DNA of 64,000 nt from JAMXLO01 sp963819855 (lineage in GTDB: Bacteria; Pseudomonadota; Alphaproteobacteria; Acetobacterales; Acetobacteraceae), in the NCBI GenBank assembly GCA_963819855.1, contig CAWFYC010000014.1:186001-250000 (forward strand), read 5' to 3'. Below are positions 24,262 through 33,159 of this stretch, in pieces. Numbering within the stretch: position 1 is the stretch's first letter; every line of letters starts with the position of its first letter. The notes below the pieces were generated by a model. That model ran no database searches. It was not told the DNA's origin and was given only the letters and a program-made list of their open reading frames with translations. Both the position numbers and the translations under genes were made by a program.

Positions 24262-24722
24262 GTGATCGGCATCAACGGCATGGCGCACGTCATCCTGACC
24301 GTGAGTGACTTCCCGCGCGCCCGCGCCTTCTATGCCCGGCTGCTGACCGCATGCGGCATGAAGCTGGTGTTCGACGCCCGAAATTCAGCTACTTCGTCGG
24401 CGCAAGGACGGCGATCGGCATCGAACCCTGCGACCCGGCCTATCAGGGCGAGCGCTTCGTGCAGCAGCGTGTCGGGCTGCATCATCTCTGTCTGCGGGCT
24501 CGCTCCCGCGAGGACGTGGACCACTGCGCGCAACTGTTGGTGGAGATGAACGCCACGATCATCCGCGCTCCGGTCGAGAGCACCTGGGCGCCCGGCTACT
24601 ATTCCGTGCTGTTCGAGGATCCGGACGGCATCCGGCTGGAAGTGAACTTCGTGCCTGGCGAAGGGCTTCTGGCCGACGGCGCCGCCCTCAATCCGGAGGA
24701 TGGCTACGCCAGCGAGGAATGA
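24262..24722 (+). pseudogene. VOC-superfamily (glyoxalase/dioxygenase-like) protein, frameshifted
   Basis: Begins at GTG 24262 (RBS GAGGGGAG) with MIGINGMAHVILTVSDFPRARAFY, the first half of a VOC fold. At about nt 24376-24379 the frame must shift back one base: the first frame reads FDARNSATS, while the other continues FSYFVGARTAIGIEP...GLHHLCLRARSRED and VLFEDPDGIRLEVNFVPGEG, the metal-binding second half. One C missing from a run of C (DAPKFSYF restored) explains it. The whole would be about 153 aa. Either a recent pseudogene or a base-calling error. Confidence 0.75.
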
Positions 24723-24731
24723 CGGGTCTCG

Positions 24732-26579
24732 CTACTCTCCTGACAACTCGCGCCTTCGCCGATCCAGCTCTTCACTGTAACGCCGCAGCGCATATTGCTC
24801 GGTCAGCAGCCCGATCACTTGCCGCGACTCAGCGCCGTCCACCACGGCCAGCGCGTCGCTTTCCGCGTTCTCGAACATCGCCACCGCCTCCTTGATCGTC
24901 ATCTGCGGCAGCAGGACCGTGTCCGTGTAGTGGAGCAGGTCGCGGACGTGGTGGTTCTCATCGGCATCGGCGTGCACTTCGGCCGGCAGCACGATACCGG
25001 CGTAGCGGTCGTCCTCGTCCATCACCACCACCCGCTGGTGCGCCCCCAGCGGGAAGTCGCGCTTGAAGGCCGTAATCGGCGTATCGGCCCGCACTGTGCG
25101 CATCTCACGCCGCATCATCCGGCCAACGGTCAGGTTGCGCATCCAGCCGATATCAACCGCGCTGCGGATCGCCTCGCCGCGCAGATGGAACCGCCAGGTG
25201 GCGAACGAATAGCCAAAGGTCCGCCGCACCGTCAGCGCCGAGATCACGCAGGCGGCCAACACCGCGACAGTGAGCGGCAGGCTGCCGGTGCTCTCCAGCG
25301 CCAGGAAACCCATGGTCAGCGGTCCGCCGATGATTGCGACCGCCAGCCCGCTCATCCCGACCAACGCACAGACCACCGGCGACACGGCATGCGCCGTGCT
25401 GACCGCGGCGAGCGCGCCGGCGAATGCCTTGCCCACCAGCGCGCCCAGGAACAGCGAGGCGAAGAACAGTCCACCCCGGAAGCCGGAACCGATCGAGATC
25501 GCCGAGGCGAGCGACTTCAGCACCACCAGCAGTGTCACATGGGTCAGCGTGTAGGGCGCCTCGATGACTACGCCTAATGCGCCGTGGCCCGAGGACAGCA
25601 CCGCCGGTGTCATCAATGCCAACGTCCCAACGGCCAGCCCGCCAATCGAGGGGCGAAGCCAACTTGGCACACCGCTCTTGCGGAACAGCTCTTCGGTCAG
25701 CGTCACGCCGCGCATGATGGCGATGCCGACCAAGGCGCAGACCATGCCGAGAGCGAGGATCGGGATATAGTCCAGCGCCTCGACGCGGGTGGGGATCTGC
25801 AGCACCAGGTCGAACGGGGCGTTGCCAAGCGCATTGACCACCGCGACCGCGACGATGGCGGCGACCGCGACCGGGGCGAAGGTGCCGAGAGAGTACGTAC
25901 CGATCACCAACTCGAAGGCGTAAAAGGCGCCGGTCAATGGCGCGTTGAAGGCGCCGGCGATGGCGGCGGCCGCGCCGCAGCCAACCAGCAGCCGCAGGTC
26001 GTTTCGCCGGACCCGGAACATGCGGCCGAAGCGCGACGCCATGGCCGAGCCAATCTGGGTGTAGCCGGCCTCCAGCCCCACCGAGGCGCCGACGCCGTTC
26101 GACAGGATGGTCTGGCCGACGACAATCAGACTGTCGTTGAGCGACATGCGCCCGCCGTACAGCGCGTTGGCTTCGATCGGGTCGACAGCCCGCCGCGGGT
26201 GGTAGCGCACGATCGCGATGCCGATCAGCCCAAGCACCAACCCGCCCAGCGTGGGCACGGCGACGGTGCGGATCGGATCCAGCTCGACCATGGCGCTGAG
26301 GCGCTCGCCCGCGCTGATCCGGAACAACAACTCGTGGATCAGTTGTGTGGTCTCGGTCATCAGCCATACGGCAATGCCCGCGCCGCAGCCGACGAAGGCG
26401 GACAGCACAACCAGCCAGATTTCGTCGGCGCGGACCAGCGCTCGCAGCGTCTGCGGCGCGTGCAGCACCGCATCGCCAAAGGCGCGGCGAGGGCGATGGT
26501 AGCGGGTGGACGCGGTGCTCCCGGCGTGCGGAGCTGCCGAAGCGCCCGCGAGGGTTGAGTCGCCAGGAAGTGTCGACAT
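24732..26579 (-). CDS. ClC-family chloride channel/transporter with C-terminal CBS domains
   Basis: A 615-aa membrane protein with about 10-12 hydrophobic helices (residues about 45-450) followed by two CBS domains (from GRMMRREMRTVRADTPI to the end) that usually sense nucleotides. The gating-Glu region reads GASVGLEAGYTQIG: the Glu is kept but the canonical GREGP is GLEAG. The second pore loop is GSGFRGGLFFASLFLG. The canonical GSGIP serine loop is not recognisable (ANALYGGRMSL instead). This is a recurrent bacterial subgroup. ATG 26579 is preferred over an upstream TTG at 26603. Confidence 0.87.
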   Translation of the reverse strand: MSTLPGDSTLAGASAAPHAGSTASTRYHRPRRAFGDAVLHAPQTLRALVRADEIWLVVLSAFVGCGAGIAVWLMTETTQLIHELLFRISAGERLSAMVELDPIRTVAVPTLGGLVLGLIGIAIVRYHPRRAVDPIEANALYGGRMSLNDSLIVVGQTILSNGVGASVGLEAGYTQIGSAMASRFGRMFRVRRNDLRLLVGCGAAAAIAGAFNAPLTGAFYAFELVIGTYSLGTFAPVAVAAIVAVAVVNALGNAPFDLVLQIPTRVEALDYIPILALGMVCALVGIAIMRGVTLTEELFRKSGVPSWLRPSIGGLAVGTLALMTPAVLSSGHGALGVVIEAPYTLTHVTLLVVLKSLASAISIGSGFRGGLFFASLFLGALVGKAFAGALAAVSTAHAVSPVVCALVGMSGLAVAIIGGPLTMGFLALESTGSLPLTVAVLAACVISALTVRRTFGYSFATWRFHLRGEAIRSAVDIGWMRNLTVGRMMRREMRTVRADTPITAFKRDFPLGAHQRVVVMDEDDRYAGIVLPAEVHADADENHHVRDLLHYTDTVLLPQMTIKEAVAMFENAESDALAVVDGAESRQVIGLLTEQYALRRYSEELDRRRRELSGE

Positions 26580-26718
26580 GCGCGACGTCCAGCGGGCCAG
26601 CAAGGAACAGCCGCATTCTTGGAACCTGTTCGCCGCAGGATCAACTGCCGCGATGCTGTTTTGTCACGGAGTGTGGTAAATTTAACTGTTCATCCAGCCG
26701 ATGCCGGCAGTCCCCGGA

Positions 26719-27714
26719 TCAGATCCCGAGCAGGCCTCGGTCCATCCGTGTCGCGTCGAGGTCATCCTCGACGAAGGCCCGCACTACATCGACCACCGGT
26801 TCGTGCGAGGCGAAGCCCAGCGTGTGGGCCCGCATCGCCTCGAAGGCGGGGGGCCACAGACCGACGATGGCAGCGATCTCCTTGTCCTCGACGCGACGCA
26901 CCAGTGCCGATGCGCCGGGCTTCACCGTATCCAGTGCCTGCAGCAGGTGGGCGATCGTGGTGCTGATGCCGGGCGGATTGATGCTGCGATCGAGGCCCAT
27001 CCGCGACGTGTCCATCGCGGCGGCGTGCAGCAGCCAATCGACCGCGCGGCGAGGACTGCACACCCATGCGGCGAAGGCGTCCGGCACCGGCAGATCCGCC
27101 GGAAGACCGAGCAGCGGCTCGCGGACGATCGCCGAGAAGAATGAGCTGGCAGCACGGTTGGGGCGGCCGGGGCGGACGATCACTGTCGGCAGACGGATCG
27201 ACACCGCGTCGAGGAAGCCGCGGCGGGTGGCATCCGCCAGGATCAGTTCCGCCGCCGCCTTCTGGGCGCCATAGCTGTTGGCGGGCACCTGCCGTGCGTC
27301 GTCGTCGAGCAGCACGTCCTGCCCGCCGGAAAAACTCGCCACCGATGAGGTGAACACCACGCGCGGCGGCCTGCCGCCGGCGGCGACCAGCCGGCGACAA
27401 ACGTCCACCACGGCATCGGTGCCGTGCAGATTGACGCGACGCCCCAGGTCGTAGTCGGCCTCGGCCTGGGCGGAGACCACGGCGGCGAGTTGGAACACCA
27501 CGTCGGTGCCGGGCGGGACGGCGTCCGACGGCAGATCGACCAGGTCGCCGGCGATCGCCGTGATGGGAAAGCCGGCGTCCGGTTTCGCGGGCGCGGCGAT
27601 ATCGAACAGTGTCAGGCTGGTGATCGCTAGGTCGCCCAGCCTGCCCTGCTGCGCCAGACGGGCGACCACCTTGCGGCCAAGGAAACCGGCGCCGCCCAGG
27701 ATTGATATTTTCAT
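26719..27714 (-). CDS. NAD-dependent epimerase/dehydratase, D-erythronate dehydrogenase-like
   Basis: A 331-aa extended short-chain dehydrogenase. Rossmann motif ILGGAGFLGRKV; Ser of FTSSVASFSGG and active-site SYGAQKAAAE (Y-x-x-x-K). The remainder (FLDAVSIRLPTVIVRPG, NPPGISTTIAHLLQAL) resembles DenD, which oxidises D-erythronate to 2-keto-D-erythronate. DenD normally sits with an OtnC/OtnI or DtnK kinase; none is here, so the substrate is uncertain. Confidence 0.78.
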   Translation of the reverse strand: MKISILGGAGFLGRKVVARLAQQGRLGDLAITSLTLFDIAAPAKPDAGFPITAIAGDLVDLPSDAVPPGTDVVFQLAAVVSAQAEADYDLGRRVNLHGTDAVVDVCRRLVAAGGRPPRVVFTSSVASFSGGQDVLLDDDARQVPANSYGAQKAAAELILADATRRGFLDAVSIRLPTVIVRPGRPNRAASSFFSAIVREPLLGLPADLPVPDAFAAWVCSPRRAVDWLLHAAAMDTSRMGLDRSINPPGISTTIAHLLQALDTVKPGASALVRRVEDKEIAAIVGLWPPAFEAMRAHTLGFASHEPVVDVVRAFVEDDLDATRMDRGLLGI

Positions 27715-27779
27715 GATAAGCCCCCGGTCACTGCCGGGTCACGATTGCACCATGCCATGATGCGGTCCACCGTACTGAT

Positions 27780-28958
27780 ATGCTTGGCACGCTGTCCTTC
27801 CGCCTGTTCGCCAATCCCCGCTGCGGCGGAACTCGGGAGACCATGCTTCCCGATGCGGGCTTTGAGCGCGCCAAGGCAGAGATCACTGTGTGGGACGGCT
27901 ATGAGGTGACGCCGTTGCGCGATCTGACGGCGCTCGCCCGACAGTCAGGCGTCGCCGCGATCCGGCTGAAAGATGAAGCGGCACGCTTCGGGCTGGGCAG
28001 CTTCAAGGCTCTCGGCGGCGCTTACGCGGTGTTCTCGGTGTTGGCCGACGAGCTGGCATGCCGCGGCGTGGCGTCCTGCGTGCGCTCGCCCGACCTGTCG
28101 AGCGGCGATTACCGCGGCGCCACGGCGGGGATCACCGTAACCTGTGCCACCGACGGCAATCACGGCCGTGCGGTGGCGTGGGGGGCCCAGCGGTTCCACT
28201 GTCGCTGCGTGATCTTTGTTCATGAGGGCGTCAGCCAGGGCAGGGTGGATGCGATCGCCGGGTACGGCGCGGAGGTCCGCCGCGTGCCTGGCACCTATGA
28301 CGATACGGTACGCGAGGCGTCGCGGCGGGCACAGGAGAACGGCTGGTTCATCGTCTCGGATACGTCGTGGGGCGGTTACACCGAAGTGCCACGACAGATC
28401 ATGCAGGGCTATCGGCTGATGGCCGACGAGGCTGCCGACCAATGGGTCGGTGCGCCGCCGACGCACGTGTTCGTCCAGGGTGGCGTCGGCGGTGTGGCGG
28501 CCGCGGTTTCGGTGCAGATGCGTGCGCGGTTCGAACCGGAGCCAGCACTGGTCGTGGTGGAACCCGATCGCGCTGCCTGCCTGCTGGTGAGTGCCGAGCT
28601 GGGACAGCCCACGACCGTGCCGGGCAACCTCGACACGGTGATGGCCGGGTTGGCCTGCGGCGAGCCAAGCCTGGTGGCATGGCAAGAGCTGGACCGCGCG
28701 GCCGCGGCGTTCATGGCAATTCCGGACGAGGCGGCGATTGCCTGCATGCGGCTGCTGGCGGAGCATGGGATCGTCGGTGGCGAGTTGGGTGTCGCCGGAC
28801 TTGCCGGCTGCCTGCTGGCGGCCGCCGATCCCGCGGCGCGCGATGTGCTCGGTCTCGATGTGTCGAGCCGTGTACTGGCGTTCAACACCGAGGGGGCCAC
28901 CGACCCGGCGTTGTATCAGCGCCTGGTGGGCAGTCAGCCGGCCGATGTCTGTGCTTGA
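27780..28958 (+). CDS. Diaminopropionate ammonia-lyase-like PLP enzyme
   Basis: A 392-aa fold-type II PLP enzyme. The Schiff-base Lys is in GLGSFKALGGAYAV. TDGNHGRAVAWGA binds the substrate carboxylate, and HVFVQGGVGGVAAAV is the Gly-rich phosphate loop. The N-terminal ANPR segment and overall length match DpaL (YgeX) proteins, which convert 2,3-diaminopropionate to pyruvate and ammonia. Simple threonine/serine dehydratases lack the long middle part. The gene is divergent from the DenD-like gene (65 bp between them). Confidence 0.83.
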   Translation: MLGTLSFRLFANPRCGGTRETMLPDAGFERAKAEITVWDGYEVTPLRDLTALARQSGVAAIRLKDEAARFGLGSFKALGGAYAVFSVLADELACRGVASCVRSPDLSSGDYRGATAGITVTCATDGNHGRAVAWGAQRFHCRCVIFVHEGVSQGRVDAIAGYGAEVRRVPGTYDDTVREASRRAQENGWFIVSDTSWGGYTEVPRQIMQGYRLMADEAADQWVGAPPTHVFVQGGVGGVAAAVSVQMRARFEPEPALVVVEPDRAACLLVSAELGQPTTVPGNLDTVMAGLACGEPSLVAWQELDRAAAAFMAIPDEAAIACMRLLAEHGIVGGELGVAGLAGCLLAAADPAARDVLGLDVSSRVLAFNTEGATDPALYQRLVGSQPADVCA

Positions 28959-29115
28959 GTACTCGTACGGACGTGACTGCACTCATCGAGTGTGGCATGC
29001 TCGCGGGGACGTTTGCGGTCTCAAGCGGTTGTCATCCGCGGCCGCCATTAACCGGACACCAATTGGTTCGTAGTATTCGCTACAAACCACTCGTGACCAG
29101 GAGGGGCGAGCGACC

Positions 29116-29640
29116 ATGGTGGGCAGAAAGCCGTTGATCGGCGCCTTGGTGGCGGTCGGATTCGCCTACGGCATATATCCCTATGTGGCCCTGTATCAAT
29201 TGGGTCAGGCGATCCGAAACGGCGATGCGTCCAGCCTGGAGTCGATGGTCGACTGGGATTCGGTTCGCGAGGGGATCAAGGAAGACATTTGTGATCTGGT
29301 GATCGATCAGCCACCGCAGGCGCAAGCGGATGGCAAGCTACCACCGTTCGGCGCGGGGTTCGTACGCGGCATCGCCGCCAACGTGGTGGACCGACAGGTG
29401 ACGCCCGAGGCCCTGGTTGCTGCGGCGCAACAGCCGGCTGCAACGGAGGCGACACACGGTGCGGCGGTGCAGGTGAGTTGGGCGTTCTTCGCTGGTCCTT
29501 CTGCCTTTCTGGTGGACCTCAGCGCCCCCGGTCAGTCTGCGCCGATCCGGCTGCAAATGGACCTGCGCAATGGCGCCTGGCATGTGACACGCGTGTGGCT
29601 GCCGCCTGATCTGCTCGGTCAGGCCAATGCGCGGACCTGA
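29116..29640 (+). CDS. DUF2939-type exported protein
   Basis: A 174-aa protein with one N-terminal hydrophobic segment (about residues 6-24). The pattern YVALYQLGQAIRNGDASSLESMVDWDSVREGIKED matches the DUF2939 family, small envelope proteins of unknown function in proteobacteria. The later part ends in a beta-rich stretch, PIRLQMDLRNGAWHVTRVWLPP. AGGAGG lies about 11 bp upstream of the ATG. No partner gene is evident. Confidence 0.72.
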   Translation: MVGRKPLIGALVAVGFAYGIYPYVALYQLGQAIRNGDASSLESMVDWDSVREGIKEDICDLVIDQPPQAQADGKLPPFGAGFVRGIAANVVDRQVTPEALVAAAQQPAATEATHGAAVQVSWAFFAGPSAFLVDLSAPGQSAPIRLQMDLRNGAWHVTRVWLPPDLLGQANART

Positions 29641-29939
29641 CCCTCCATACCCCAGCCGGGCTGTCCACCACTTCGAGTAATGGCTGTCGTTTCGGGTTAG
29701 CGGCCTCCCGCGGACCGCGCTCGTAGTCATCATATTCGGCCAACTCGTCAACGATACACCCGGACGACCGGCAAGGCCCTCCGATTCGGGTGCGTTGCCG
29801 GTTCCTACTGGTATTATACAGTCAAGGATGCGATCGAATCTGGGTCGTTTGCGGCATGTCGAAATCTGGTGGGGCGACTTTACATGAACCGCTATCGCCT
29901 GAGTACGGATAGAACGATATACTCTGAGGTGTTGGCGGC
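29641..29939. other. Intergenic region upstream of the low-G+C glycosyltransferase
   Basis: 299 bp with no supported gene. Composition falls toward the right end (about half A+T after 29800), matching the glycosyltransferase that follows, so the boundary of foreign DNA probably lies here. A TTGCCG...TATTAT pair near 29800-29817 could be a promoter, but this is weak. Confidence 0.35.
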
Positions 29940-30629
29940 ATGAAGCTATCTGTCATCATTCCCTGTTACAACGAACGGGCCACAATTGGCACAATTGTGG
30001 ATGTGGTGAAGTCTGCCCCTTATCCAAACAAGGAGATCCTCGTTGTCGATGACTGCTCGACGGACGGTACCCGCGATATCCTCCGCCGTGATATAGCGCC
30101 GTTGGTTGACCGCGTTCTTTACCACGACGTCAATCTTGGCAAGGGAGCAGCTCTGAGAACTGGCATAATGGCTGCAACCGGCGACATAGTGATCATTCAG
30201 GATGCAGACCTCGAATACGATCCTTCCGAATACCTGCGCTTGATACAGCCCATTTTGGATGACAAAGCTGATGTGGTGTTCGGATCGCGGTTCATGGGCG
30301 GGCACCCGCATCGGGTTCTCTACTTCTGGCACCGCGTAGGGAACGGAATCCTTACGACCCTGTCGAATATCTTTACCAATCTGAATCTCACCGATATGGA
30401 GACATGCTACAAGGTGTTTCGGCGCGAGATTATCCAAAGCATTACAATTGAAGAGAACCGCTTCGGCTTTGAGCCGGAGATCACTGCGAAGATAGCGAAG
30501 AAGCGATGTCGCGTTTACGAAGTCGGAATTTCATACTACGGCCGCACCTACGAACAAGGTAAGAAGGTAGGCTGGAAGGATGGCATCCGGGCGGTCTATT
30601 GCATCGTGAAGTATAATCTGTTTCGGTGA
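29940..30629 (+). CDS. Family 2 glycosyltransferase (dolichol-phosphate mannosyltransferase-like)
   Basis: A 229-aa GT-A enzyme without membrane segments: LSVIIPCYNERATI, VVDDCSTDGT, the metal-binding IIQDADLEYDP and TDMETCYKVFRREI. This set is typical of soluble DPM1-like transferases that load mannose or glucose onto a polyprenyl phosphate. Base composition is visibly lower in G+C, with many A/T-ending codons, unlike all neighbours, which suggests transfer. It is isolated from other polysaccharide genes. Confidence 0.88.
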   Translation: MKLSVIIPCYNERATIGTIVDVVKSAPYPNKEILVVDDCSTDGTRDILRRDIAPLVDRVLYHDVNLGKGAALRTGIMAATGDIVIIQDADLEYDPSEYLRLIQPILDDKADVVFGSRFMGGHPHRVLYFWHRVGNGILTTLSNIFTNLNLTDMETCYKVFRREIIQSITIEENRFGFEPEITAKIAKKRCRVYEVGISYYGRTYEQGKKVGWKDGIRAVYCIVKYNLFR

Positions 30630-30675
30630 TGGCTCCGGCGATTGGAAGCGGCTGAATAACCGGATTGCGCGACAG

Positions 30676-31137
30676 CTACCGCCGGCGTGCGCCGTATAAC
30701 CATTCAGCGGCCTTATCGCGATCGATCTCAACCGCCACCTCGCTCGGCACGACGATTTTGCCGACCGGCGCCAGCGCGGCCGCGGCGATCTTCAGATGCG
30801 CCCAGGCGAACGGAATGCCGATGATGGTGATCGCCGACGCGCAGGCTGCCACGACATGCAGCGCGATCAGCCACCAGCCGGCGAGCAGGAACCACACGAC
30901 GTTCGCCAGCAGTCCGAGTCCTCCGGTGCCCAGCGACTCACGCCCGGTCACGTCGCGGCGTGACGCCAGCTCGCGGCCGAACGGCGCCAGCGTATAGTTG
31001 GCCAGCGTGAAGCACGCCTTCGCCCAGGGTAGCCCGATGATGGTGATCGCCATCACCACCCCGGCCAGCACCCAGCAGAATGCCGCGACGAAGCCGAGCC
31101 CCGGCAAGTTCCACAGGACGTTGAGCAGCGTCCGCAT
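30676..31137 (-). CDS. YccF-domain inner-membrane protein
   Basis: A 153-aa protein with two copies of the YccF (DUF307) unit: LNVLWNLPGLGFVAAFCWVLAGVVMAITIIGLPWAKACF and VVWFLLAGWWLIALHVVAACASAITIIGIPFAWAHLK. Each has hydrophobic helices ending in the ITIIG-(L/I)-P-(W/F)-A motif. Function is unknown. It lies one base after the LLM-enzyme gene, so they are likely co-transcribed. Confidence 0.85.
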   Translation of the reverse strand: MRTLLNVLWNLPGLGFVAAFCWVLAGVVMAITIIGLPWAKACFTLANYTLAPFGRELASRRDVTGRESLGTGGLGLLANVVWFLLAGWWLIALHVVAACASAITIIGIPFAWAHLKIAAAALAPVGKIVVPSEVAVEIDRDKAAEWLYGARRR

Positions 31138-32292
31138 TCAGTGCCTGAAATGCGGCATCACATCGGCCGACACGCGGCGATACTGATCGAGCATGATCGC
31201 CTGCGGCGTACCCATCGGCGTCGAGAGGCTGACGTGTTCCAGCCCCGGATAGCGGGACTCGAGGTTCTTCAAGAACGCGACCAGCTCCTCGGATGTGCCG
31301 GCGAACCAGCCGCCGAGGTCGATGTAGTGCTCGACCTTCGGCACCCCCGACCCGTACCAACCGCCACGCCGGGCGACAGCGGCAATCTGCTCCTTGGTCA
31401 TGCCCGGCATGAAGCCCAACGGGGCAAACATCTTGGCATGCTCCTCGTACAGCGGAACGATTTCCTTCAGCGCCTGCTGCTTCGAATCGGCCAGGTGGAT
31501 GACGATGCCGATCATCAGGTTCTCGCCCAGCTTCCAGTCCTTGCCGGCGCGGTGCGCCGCCGCCTGGAACGCTGTGATCGGGCCCTGCTCCAGGGTCGCG
31601 GCGCCACCGCCCACCGCTCCCTTGATGTTGTGCTTCACCATGAAGTCGAGCCCGCGCGCCGAAGCGCTGACCACCGGCTGCCAGCACTCCACCGGCAGGT
31701 GGACCGGCCGCGGGACCAGCGTGAGGTCCTTCAGTGTGTAGCCACGATACGGTACCTCGGGCGGTAGCGTGTAGTGCTTGCCCTGGTGCGAGAACCGTTC
31801 GTTGTCGAACGCCTTGAAGATGATCTCGACCTGCTCTTCGAACAGCTCCCGGTTGGCGTTCTGGTCGAGCATTGGCGCGCCGAAGGTCTCCACCTCGCGG
31901 GTGTGGTAACCGCGGCCGACGCCGAAGATGGTGCGCCCTTTGGTCATGATGTCGGCGCAGGCGAAATCCTCGGCCAGACGCAGAGGGTGCCACATCGGCG
32001 CGATGTTGAAGCCGCAGCCGATCCTCAGATGCCTGGTCAGATGGCACAGGTGCACCGCGGCCATCAGCAGGTTCGGGATCACCTCGTAGCCTTCCTGCTG
32101 GAAGTGGTGCTCCGCCATCCACAGCGTGTCCCAGCCACCCTCATCCATCACGCGGGCGATTGCCTCGGCCTTGTCGAACACCGTGGCGAGGTGCGCGTTG
32201 GAGAAGCGGCGCTCATTGGCCGGCGTCGCGTCCTGACCGCGGTCCGGAATGTCGACATGGCCGGCGTAGACGGTGGCGAACTTCCTGATCAT
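31138..32292 (-). CDS. LLM-class (luciferase-like) flavin-dependent oxidoreductase
   Basis: A 384-aa TIM-barrel flavoprotein. Signatures include WDTLWMAEHHFQQEGYEVIPN, IGCGFNIAPMWHPLRLAEDFA and GRTIFGVGRGYHTREVETFG, where FMN or F420 binds. Such enzymes oxidise many substrates with flavin. ATG 32292 is used because the conserved N-terminus starts there (IRKFATVYAGHVDIP). It is followed immediately by the YccF gene and preceded by a small conserved gene and a cupin gene on the same strand. Confidence 0.87.
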   Translation of the reverse strand: MIRKFATVYAGHVDIPDRGQDATPANERRFSNAHLATVFDKAEAIARVMDEGGWDTLWMAEHHFQQEGYEVIPNLLMAAVHLCHLTRHLRIGCGFNIAPMWHPLRLAEDFACADIMTKGRTIFGVGRGYHTREVETFGAPMLDQNANRELFEEQVEIIFKAFDNERFSHQGKHYTLPPEVPYRGYTLKDLTLVPRPVHLPVECWQPVVSASARGLDFMVKHNIKGAVGGGAATLEQGPITAFQAAAHRAGKDWKLGENLMIGIVIHLADSKQQALKEIVPLYEEHAKMFAPLGFMPGMTKEQIAAVARRGGWYGSGVPKVEHYIDLGGWFAGTSEELVAFLKNLESRYPGLEHVSLSTPMGTPQAIMLDQYRRVSADVMPHFRH

Positions 32293-32401
32293 TGCCTGCT
32301 CCATTGGATGACTGACAACCAGCATCCCCGCGCATTGAACACATTGTCTCCGGGGCTCTTCAGCTCCAGCAACGCGAACGGCATCACCGCGTGCCTGTCG
32401 C

Positions 32402-32692
32402 TTACTGCCCCAGCATCTCCTCGGCCAGGGCGGTCCACTCCTCCTCCAGCGACACGGTGGCCGGTTCGCGGCCGGCGCGGCCGTACCAGCCGCCGGCGTT
32501 GCGCATGTCGCCCTCCTTGCGGTGCAGATAGGCGTGCACCGCCGAGCCGGTCTTGCCTTCGTCCTGCTGCGCGCATTCGTGGGCGCGGTTCCAGTCCCCC
32601 TTGGCGTCCCACCACAATGTCTGCAACGCCAGGCCAGCGTCCTCCGGAGGAGAACTCTGCGTCAGTGTCGCACGGAATTCATTCAGGTTCAT
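32402..32692 (-). CDS. Small conserved hypothetical protein
   Basis: A 96-aa soluble protein without signal or membrane segment. The central sequence AKGDWNRAHECAQQDEGKTGSAVHAYLHRKEGD followed by NAGGWYGRAGR is a pattern shared by a small family in proteobacteria, helical and perhaps TPR-like. No function is known to me. It lies 12 bp after the cupin gene, so the two are probably in one transcript. Confidence 0.72.
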   Translation of the reverse strand: MNLNEFRATLTQSSPPEDAGLALQTLWWDAKGDWNRAHECAQQDEGKTGSAVHAYLHRKEGDMRNAGGWYGRAGREPATVSLEEEWTALAEEMLGQ

Positions 32693-32704
32693 CTGGGCCT
32701 CCCG

Positions 32705-33067
32705 CTATCGCCGTCCGTAATCGTCATCGAGCCGCTCGATGTCGTTTTCGTCGAGCCGCTCGCCATGTTGCACCTCGATCAACACCAGTTCACCGGGTCC
32801 GGGGTTCTCGATGCGGTGCACGTCGCCCCGTGCAATCATCACGTGATCGCCGAAGGCGACCGCAAGCACCTCCGCGCCGCGCGTCACGCGGCCGGCTCCG
32901 GCAACCAGCACCCAATGTTCGGCACGAAACGCATGGCGTTGCAATGACAGCCGTTGACCTGCGCCCACCACGATGCGCTTCACGGCATATCCGGACCCGG
33001 CGGCGATCACCTCCCAGCTGCCCCAAGGACGCTGATCGTGCTGGCCGACGACGTACTCCGTGGTCAC
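32705..33067 (-). CDS. Mannose-6-phosphate isomerase type II-like cupin protein
   Basis: A 120-aa single cupin domain matching the C-terminal isomerase part of AlgA/ManC-type enzymes: RPWGSWEVI, VKRIVVGAGQRLSLQRHAFRAEHW (metal ligands Gln/His and EHW), HRIENPG, LIEVQHGERLDENDIERLDDDYGR. The nucleotidyltransferase domain is absent, so it may act as a stand-alone phosphosugar isomerase or related cupin. It is the first gene of the minus-strand group and is divergent (92 bp) from the sugar ABC transporter. Confidence 0.85.
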   Translation of the reverse strand: MTTEYVVGQHDQRPWGSWEVIAAGSGYAVKRIVVGAGQRLSLQRHAFRAEHWVLVAGAGRVTRGAEVLAVAFGDHVMIARGDVHRIENPGPGELVLIEVQHGERLDENDIERLDDDYGRR

Positions 33068-33159
33068 GGCTTAGCCTCCGTTGCGCTGCGCGGCCGGTTG
33101 GGACAAAACCCTGGCACGGCTGGGAGTTGCGGCAAAGAGACCCGCGCCGGGAGGGAAAC

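Noticed and set aside
29116..30629. A genomic island covering the DUF2939 and glycosyltransferase genes
   Set aside because: Only the glycosyltransferase and its immediate leader look compositionally foreign; the DUF2939 gene has normal composition and there is no integrase or attachment repeat.
31774..33159. Upstream extension of the sugar-binding-protein frame
   Set aside because: The extension is antisense to the LLM, small hypothetical and cupin genes; the signal peptide begins at ATG 33160.
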